Source: Saccoglossus kowalevskii (taxonomy: Eukaryota; Hemichordata; Enteropneusta; Harrimaniidae). From it: 37,753 nt of DNA. A program made the translations under genes and the position numbers. The stretch covers positions 142,007 through 179,759 of the forward strand of contig NW_003135349.1 in assembly GCF_000003605.2 (NCBI RefSeq), written 5' to 3'. Positions 30,640 through 37,753 of this stretch are shown here, one piece after another. The stretch's first letter is position 1; each line of letters opens with the position of its first letter. The notes beneath the pieces are model-generated. The model searched no databases, was not told where the DNA came from, and saw nothing but the letters and a program-made list of their open reading frames with translations.

Positions 30640-31590
30640 CAGGACCCATGATTAACTTAAAGCTCTCAACTATGCTCGATGAGAATGGTAATTACAAGTC
30701 ATAAAATTGATGGCCTGATTGTCAAAGATATGAATGGTATGATTGATATCAACCTACCAATTGTCATAGCCAGATCCCAAGATCAGTAAGACAGTGGCCA
30801 CACTTGAAAGAGGTTGCTGATAAGTTACATCCATATCAACCAGATGTTGAAATTGGTTTGTTGATTGGTCTTAAATGTATACGTGCCCTGAAATCCAGAG
30901 ATGCTGTACAAGGTAATGACGATGACTCTTATGCTGTTAAAACTGCTCTAAGATGGGGTGTAGTAGGAATGATGCATAATTCTGATGATAGTACTGGTAC
31001 TCCTAACTGCAGATTTGTTAATTCTGTGTCACTTTGCCTTTAAAACGCAGACAAAAGAGATAAGTCCAGTTCAAGTGACAACAATTTTTGAACTTGACTT
31101 CAATGAAACAAGGTCAGAGAAGAAAATGTCAATTGAAGATAGACGATTCCTAACAAATGATGGAAATCATAAAAGAGACATTTTGAAATCCATCTGCCAT
31201 ACAAACGAGATGATGTCAAGCTTCCTATTAACAGACTGGCTGTAAAACGTTTAGCGAGGCTAAAGAGTAAACTGAGTGACACATAATATAAGAAAGATTG
31301 CATAACCTTCATGAGTTACATAATATAGAAAGGTTATGTTGAGAAGGTACCTATATTTTCTGATGATAATTCTCAATTATGATCATAAGTGAATGATCAT
31401 AAGTGGTACATTCCCCATCATGGTGTATACCACTCAAAGAAACCAGGAACGATAAGTGTGGTTTTGACTGTAGTGCTGAATACCAAGCTGAAATGCTACT
31501 GCCAACAAAGGGCTGTGTTATAGATCTTGAGGCAAATGACCTTGACGTTAAGAAAGTGACTGTATTGACCACACAAGTCAAACCTTAATG
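30640..31590 (+). pseudogene. BEL/Pao protease and N-terminal RT remnant
   Basis: The 30804-31043 frame and the bases just before it carry WPHLKEVADKL, IGLLIGLKCIRAL and TALRWGVVG, the pattern of the BEL/Pao aspartic peptidase C-terminal half. From 31070 to 31590 short pieces of the RT lead region appear (RRFLT; FDCSAEYQ at 31463-31486). The catalytic YxDD region does not follow. Frames change several times. Confidence 0.65.
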
Positions 31591-31890
31591 CTTTGTATAT
31601 ATATTAACCAGATTGCAGTACTTCAGTAGCTGGCATAAAGCGAAGAGAGCCATAGCAGTATGTTGAGATTCAAGCAGAAACTACAGAACCGTAGTATAAA
31701 AGTTCCAAAGAAATACAATGATTTAAATTCATCAAAAGAAATTGTAAAGACAACATATGTACCAAAATGTTGAAGAATTGCAAAATGCTGAACGAAAAAT
31801 CATTAAACTGGCACAAATTTCAAATTCTTAGTTCTGTAGGTCCAAAAAGTGACAAAACAGATAGAGATTTCCGAAAGAAACAAACCTTGA
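31591..31890. other. Deletion junction region inside the LTR element
   Basis: Where RT palm, thumb and RNase H (normally over 1 kb) should be, there are about 300 bp without recognisable RT or RNase H motifs. The deletion end points cannot be placed exactly by eye. Confidence 0.5.
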
Positions 31891-33173
31891 AGAAGACTAT
31901 TACTTTTTTTTGACTAGATCTGGATGAAGCAAAAATAATTAGAGTTGGAGGAAGAATCAAGAGAGCTAATCTACCAAGAGACATCGCACACCTTGTACTG
32001 TTGCCAAAACATGGACATATTAGAAGTCTAATAGTCTCTCACCACCATGTGAAGAGTGGGCACTCAGAATGTGGGATGACTTTGAATGATATCCGTTCCT
32101 CTGATTACTGGATTGTTGCTTCCAGAGCTGCTGTTACATCATATGTATGAAAATGTGTAAAATGTCGTAAGTTACATGGAATTTCACTAGGTCAAAAGAT
32201 GGCAGATCTACCAAAAGATAGATTGGAACCTGCTCCTCCTCTCACATATAGTGCCGTTGATTACTTTGGTCCATTCTACATAAAGAAAGGACGTCGTGAA
32301 TTTAAAAGATACGGTGCACTGTTCACTTGCCTGAATTCACGAGCGATACATTGAGACAGCAAATTCATTAAGCACAGATTCGTTCCTGAATGCTTATCGC
32401 CACTTTGTATGTCGCCACTGACCTGTTCGACAACTTCGATCAGATCAGGGAACTAACTTCATTGGAGCCCAGGAAAAATTGATGAAAGCACTGTCCGAAA
32501 TGGATCCAGATAAAGTAAGACAGGAATTGTTGAAAGACAAATGCGACTGGATTACTTTCAAGATGAATGTCCCACATTCAAGTAATATGTGTGGTGTATG
32601 AGAAAGAATGATCAGGTCAGCAAAAAATGCACTATTCGCACTTTTAACAACACATCAATTGGATGATGAGTTGCTGAGAACCTTGCTAGTGGAAGCAGAG
32701 GCCATAGTCAATATTCGTCCTCTCATCTACAATGATGTGAGCCATACTGACCCACTGAAACCACTTTCACCGAACCAGATTCTGACTCTAAAAACAAATA
32801 TAGTTCTAACCCCTCATTGCGTTTTTCAGAGACTAGATATCTACTGTCATCGTCAATGGAGACGCGTATAGTATCTGGCAAATGAATTTTGGCAATGATG
32901 GAAGACAGAATTTCTACCAACACTACAAGAGAGACGAAATTGGGTAAAATCATAGCCAGACTTGCAAAAGGGTGATATAGTTTTAAATACGGGTGACACA
33001 GATCCAAGAATTCAGTGGCCACTTGCAAGAGTTGTTGAAACCTTTGCAGGAGAAGATGGACATGTCTGTAAAGTTAGATTAGTTGCTAAGCATTCTACAT
33101 ATGAGAGACCAGTACACAAACTTGTTTTGTTGTTGAACCGAGGTATCCCTGACGAGGAGCCTGAAAATGATTA
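31890..33173 (+). pseudogene. BEL/Pao integrase remnant
   Basis: The zinc-binding HHCC domain is visible (HHHVKSGHSECG near 32040, KCVKC near 32151). So are the DDE core residues: SAVDYFGPF near 32245, RSDQGTNF near 32437 in a shifted frame, and the Glu after GV near 32596, where a TGA replaces the usual Trp codon. A C-terminal chromatin/DNA-binding part runs to 33173 (QKGDIVL, WPLARVVETFAG). Integrase inserts the element's cDNA. Stops near 32146, 32353 and 32598 and at least two shifts make it inactive. Confidence 0.8.
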
Positions 33174-33258
33174 GCAGATATTCATTAATAGCTATATTAA
33201 TGTTTGTTATAATTAAAGTTGTTTGGTAGGAGTAAATTATTTTAATTAAGAGGAGCCA

Positions 33259-33578
33259 TGTAACAAATACTCTACTCTAAATAAACTAAGAAGGACAATC
33301 AAACGTTCTAAATTATTGACGTTGTGATAGCGCCCTCTTGTGGCGATATTTACGGATCCTGACTTTCGAAGCGAATGTATACGTAGTTTTCGTTGTGCAT
33401 ATTCGATGCGAGTTTTCCAAAGTGGTTTTAGTCTGACCCTGGAATAGAGGTATGCATAAGCGAATAATCGTGTTTTTACATCATTCGATGCCAATTTGGG
33501 CTTAATTTTGATTTCAGTTGACTTCATATTTCCATTTATTCTGAGCCAGTTCGCGGTCGCAATATTCTATATTAGATA
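33259..33578 (+). repeat. 3' LTR of BEL/Pao-type element
   Basis: It starts TGTAACAAATACTC right after a purine-rich tract (aattaagaggagcca), which fits the polypurine primer. It is about 100 bp longer than the 5' LTR and shares the same block order. The shared end is ttctatattaga near 33576. Confidence 0.82.
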
Positions 33579-35456
33579 TATTGTTGGACATATATTGTTT
33601 ATATTGTTGGACATCAAATACTTGTAATAAGTCTACTTTTAAACTCTTATGTAACACAATTTGTTGAACTATGTGATGTATATTTATCGTCGCATTTGCC
33701 TAATGCAGCGAATTTTGAAACTTGAGTTTTTTACCAGCGAGATCTTACTTTTGACGTGTATGTATACCGAGGCGCCGTTATGTGATTGTAAAACGAAAAT
33801 GCTTGTACTGCATGAACTGCGATTTATGTGTTTGTATTTTGAAATATTTGTATAGTTTATTTTGTGTTGTAATTCTGATTTATTACAGTTTTACGTGAAT
33901 TAGAATGAATAAAACGATTATTGGCAATCTACCCGTGAACGATGTTGCTAATGTATACAGTTCGCCACAACGGATGTGCGTCGCTTTTTTGGCTCTAAAT
34001 TTGTAATGATCCAGCCGATCTTTTTAACGAAACTTTTATACAGAAAGTGTCCTAAATATGCTCTCTTTCTGGTTCCATGTATCAACTGACTGCGGAGCAC
34101 TCCCACCCCCGTCCGCGTTGTGGACTGAGGGTGTATTGATTACAGTCCTGTTCATACAATTGGTTTGCTTTTCAATTTATTGGAATCAAATAGTCAATTC
34201 GTACTACATGTATTAGAATTGCGGAAAAGTCAGGTCGTGAAATTGTAGCAAATAACGGAAAACACTTTATTTCGTTCATAAAATGCTCAGAGTGAGGCTC
34301 GCACCGGCGAGTAGACATGGTTTAGACATACGCCACACACTTGTATTGATTACACGGGGACTAATCCCCAGTTTTACTCTAATATTATGTGTACTAGCTA
34401 ACAATAACTGACTTGAAGCTAGAAGAACAATTTGTCTGTAAGCAAAAATGCGATATAAGCTATGGTATAGATTGGAATAGAACATTTTTTGTTCACTACG
34501 AGTTCACGCGTTTTGAGTGAAATCGAACGGAAAATCACCTATTCAGGAAGTCTCATTGCCATTTGACAATGTTATCACTTCAAAACCTAATACAACTAAT
34601 GCATCGAATGAAGTGTTGTTAAAACGTGCCTTAATACTATACCACCATTAACCAGTCCTCTTGTTTGAATAAGAGATCAAAACTGCAATAACTTAAAGAA
34701 ACATTAAAATGAAAGACAGTGATCGTGATTGAAAGCAAAGATAATAAAGAAATAAGTTGATAAAAGATGTCAAAATCAAGAATTAGATCCACTAAAATAC
34801 TATTAAAAGTGGAGATTGATGAAAATGATAACTTGTATCTGTAGTCCAAAATTTTGAAAGAAATGCGATAAAAATCTTAACTGGGAAGCGCCATTTTCTG
34901 ACACAAAATATAATGTATTCGTAAAATATATATATCATATATCTTAGATTTCAGGAAACTCCGTGGCAGAATTTGGTTGCAGGTTTGTGGTAAGCTCTAT
35001 GGTGAAATGGAATAATGAAGAAATGGTGGCGTGCCATAAAACTTACATATGATCATATTTAAAGTATGGTATTATTTGGTGATGTAAAGACTGACATCAT
35101 TGACCAAAATAAAGGGCTCTGACAAAGTTGTGTTTTAACGCCATTACGTTTTGCAATGTTTATTTAAAAAAATAGAAGAAAACTGTGAACAAACACGATT
35201 GAGGTGCCGAATATTTAATATTTATAATGAATACAGAATTGTATTTTAATTAAAACAACACGGGGAATACAAATGTAAGGAAAGAAAAGAAATAATAATA
35301 AATAATAAATGTAATAATTATTGAATGTCAATTACAAAAACTTTGATTCAAAAGATGATTGTACATTAAAAGAAATCTGATTGTGAGTTACTACTGCATT
35401 GCGCTGAAACTACCTTATATGGATTTAGAAACTTTGTACTCATTATTACTTTGAAT
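33579..35456. other. Non-coding stretch
   Basis: A short direct repeat of atattgttggacat occurs at about 33580-33615. No gene is supported. The frames 34276-34485 and 34637-34849 (minus) have AT-rich random composition. An AT-only tract lies at about 34926-34945. Confidence 0.5.
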
Positions 35457-35708
35457 TTATTTTCTTGAAAGTTTACAAAATCGGTAAATAAATATAATTG
35501 GATGCTTTAACAAACAGAGGACATCTTTGTTGAGAGTTGAATTCAAAGTGCGTGATATAATGAAAAATAACTCATCTTCAATTTTATCTGCATTGCACAG
35601 ATCGTAATTTCTGCACTCAACCCGTACTCTGGGGTATGTGTGACACCACACACTATTCTTCAGAGGTTGGTTACTTACCATAAATGTATTGTTTGCGCAA
35701 ATTTCCAA
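35457..35708 (-). pseudogene. Possible LINE ORF2 C-terminal scrap
   Basis: The minus-strand frame contains RVECRNYDLCNADKIEDELFFI, which resembles the C-terminal finger of LINE ORF2 (C-x-C-x-x-C, then (I/V)EDE-x-HF). It recalls the EDEEHFL and EDEQHFI motifs of the two LINEs at 16-23 kb. The second zinc ligands after the EDE motif are missing. It could be an old truncated copy or a coincidence. Confidence 0.35.
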
Positions 35709-37753
35709 CTCAAATGTGTTTTCAGGTCCTATAAAGTTCTTAGTCTGTTTAATTCATGTTTGAGTGTTTTCGTTTTGTTATTATTTATTTAATTTTCCCA
35801 ATCTTTCAAAAAATGACTGTTCACTGTTCTACTTTTAGGCAATAACTTATTTTGCATATTCGAAATTGCTTTGTCAATCTGATTGATTTATGTTCTACTT
35901 TTTAAACCATTTGATATTTAACATAAAAGTGTGTGTTTCTCGTTTATCATTTAGTTGTAGTATTCATCATTTGTTTTTAATGAATGAACCCCAATCAGTT
36001 ATAGAATATTTTGAGCATTGTCAGATGACCTGCGCACTTGTTTTGTTTACACATCTCATAAGTCATTCTATAGTTTGGTAGATATAACATTGATAAGGGG
36101 TCGACGTTGCGCAAACAAATACACCCAAATAGACGTAATCACGTTTGTAGTATGTAATGCATGCGTTGTGCGACACGAAGGTGTCCATCCCATCCCCGCT
36201 GATACATATAAAACAATATATAACAATAAAATACAAACTGTAGACCATTACAAATAATTCAAGAAGAACTCAAAGCCTTGAAACATAAGCATTATATTAT
36301 TTTTATTGATAATGCTTTGCCATTTATTCGACAAAATGATTATACCAATTGTGGTTTATGGGAGCAACGTTCGGGGCACTTTCTCATAAGATGTTTCAGG
36401 TAAACCCAATCGTATTACAAATAGTATTAAGAATGACAAATGTCCTTACGAACATGTAGGCTATATATGTCAGCTACTGGAAGAATTGCTTAAATAAAGA
36501 TAAAATGCGAAAAAAGCTACAATTATTTAAAAAAAATATTTTAACAAAAATTAGAATTTCTTGATATTCCTTGTCAATTTAGAAATACTGATATGAAAAT
36601 ATGCCTCGTCTATAGAGAAACTGTAAATGATACAATAGTGCAGTTGGAGAGAACTACATAATATTATATATTGCCTATATTCCCAAAAATATTAGTTTAA
36701 AAGTAGTGGAAACAATAGCAAATATAAGCTAACACTCAATACACAAATCACGAAGTTTTTCCAATAAAATCTTATGGACTTATCTGACATTTTGCAATGC
36801 AAACTCTCATTCTGCAGGTGATCGTCAATATATGTATATGTATATATATTATATACATATGCATATATTCTATATATTATAGAAATTGCAGCTACCGGCG
36901 GCCGAGTCTTGATGGGATGTTGGCTCAGTCTTGCGCAACACCTAATGCATGTACTAGTTAGTTAGCTTTCGAACTTGTTTAAGGATGTAGTCGAGGATTT
37001 CAGGAAGTAACATTTTCACTAATTATTTTCAAACAAAAAATCGTTTTAAACCATATCATATGTGTTTTATGAAAATTCATATTTAAAATTCATTATTGCG
37101 TTAGATAAAAACCGCGTGGTCACGTAGTACTCATTTAACTGGTAATTTGAAGTCTAAATTCAAACACGTTGAGTTGCTGGATTATTTTTTTAAATGGATT
37201 GTCTGTTACCAATGTAGATGATTGATAATCATATAAAATTATTTTATACTCGACTGTGTGACTTATTAGTTATTTAAAATACATGCAAATTTAATCATAT
37301 CGATGCGGGCTGTTAATTCCGATCACTATTTAATGTATGTTCCATTTATGATAGAGCTCTGAAATTGTCTTAGAATAATTAGATAGACCTATGTATTCTA
37401 TAAAAATGAAGAAATTCATTTTGAATACCATGTGCCATTCTTAATAGTAATAGCAATGGCGATTAGGTTTATGGGATTATGTCGTTGATAATACCCGTAC
37501 CGAATACAGGAAGTTTTGGCCACGAATCAAAGGCGACTCGTACCTGCACACGCTACGGCGTCCAATAGATTACAAGTCAGATAACCAATTGTATAGGTTG
37601 TATGAGATTACACATGACAAACACTAACATTATGTATACTAATTTTGACCAGGCAGTATAGGCATATCAAGTGTTGATAACAAAATGTGTGGTCGTTGTG
37701 ATGAATGTGATCGAATTTCGTGTAAACAAACAATGTATTTTACACTCATCGCT
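35709..37753. other. Non-coding stretch to window end
   Basis: AT-rich, with a palindromic (TA)-rich microsatellite at about 36828-36882. Short frames at 35890-36257 on both strands lack motifs. I see no gene or delimited repeat. Confidence 0.5.

Larger units (their letters stand above)
28632..33578 (+). mobile_element. BEL/Pao-type LTR retrotransposon, decayed and internally deleted
   Basis: Two related LTRs flank gag, a BEL-type protease, the beginning of RT and a long integrase, in the order typical of BEL/Pao. The RT palm with YxDD and the RNase H are missing; only about 400 bp lie between the last RT-like block and integrase. Many stops and frameshifts throughout, plus LTR divergence and indels, show an old insertion. 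No target-site duplication could be fixed because the outer ends are blurred. Confidence 0.85.

Noticed and set aside
34345-34375. Small hairpin ggggactaatcccc
   Set aside because: Too short and isolated to call an RNA gene or terminator; expected by chance in 37 kb.

Overview
The window reads as nuclear DNA of an invertebrate animal. It is AT-rich, has GT-AG introns, an eight-exon gene with a signal peptide and Ig-like domains, decayed LINE and BEL/Pao-type retroelements, a MITE, mini- and microsatellites and a 50-base assembly gap. I cannot place the species further from the sequence. No rRNA, tRNA, CRISPR array or bacterial-style operon was seen.

Layout. 1-9.2 kb has no gene I can support; it holds short tandem duplications, a tetranucleotide tract and a ~0.8 kb minisatellite with a ~22-bp unit (6685-7475). 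9.25-14.27 kb (minus strand) is the one gene that looks intact: a predicted 413-residue type I membrane protein. Its order is signal peptide, three Ig-like domains, a short Cys-containing stalk exon, a transmembrane helix and a 12-residue tail. Its introns carry a MITE and another probable interspersed repeat. 14.3-16.2 kb is upstream sequence with the gap, a three-copy ~95-bp repeat and several perfect TGACGTCA palindromes.

16.2-23.0 kb holds two APE-type LINE copies. One is a 5'-truncated minus-strand fragment. The other is a near full-length but broken plus-strand copy, whose ORF1 appears to start with an RNase H1 N-terminal/viroplasmin-like fold, followed by coiled coil, zinc finger and Q/N/R-rich tail. 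23.2-25.2 kb is a decayed gene joining a Pif1-like helicase to a GIY-YIG nuclease; this is the least familiar architecture in the window. 26.1-26.65 kb is a Gln-rich coding repeat with broken frames. 28.6-33.6 kb is a BEL/Pao-type LTR retrotransposon with recognisable LTRs, gag, protease, the start of RT and integrase, but with the RT catalytic core and RNase H missing. 33.6-37.75 kb is non-coding apart from a possible LINE C-terminal scrap.

In function, only the Ig receptor looks like a working host gene. The other coding signals are selfish elements in different states of decay. All calls come from reading the sequence by eye; no search or alignment was run.
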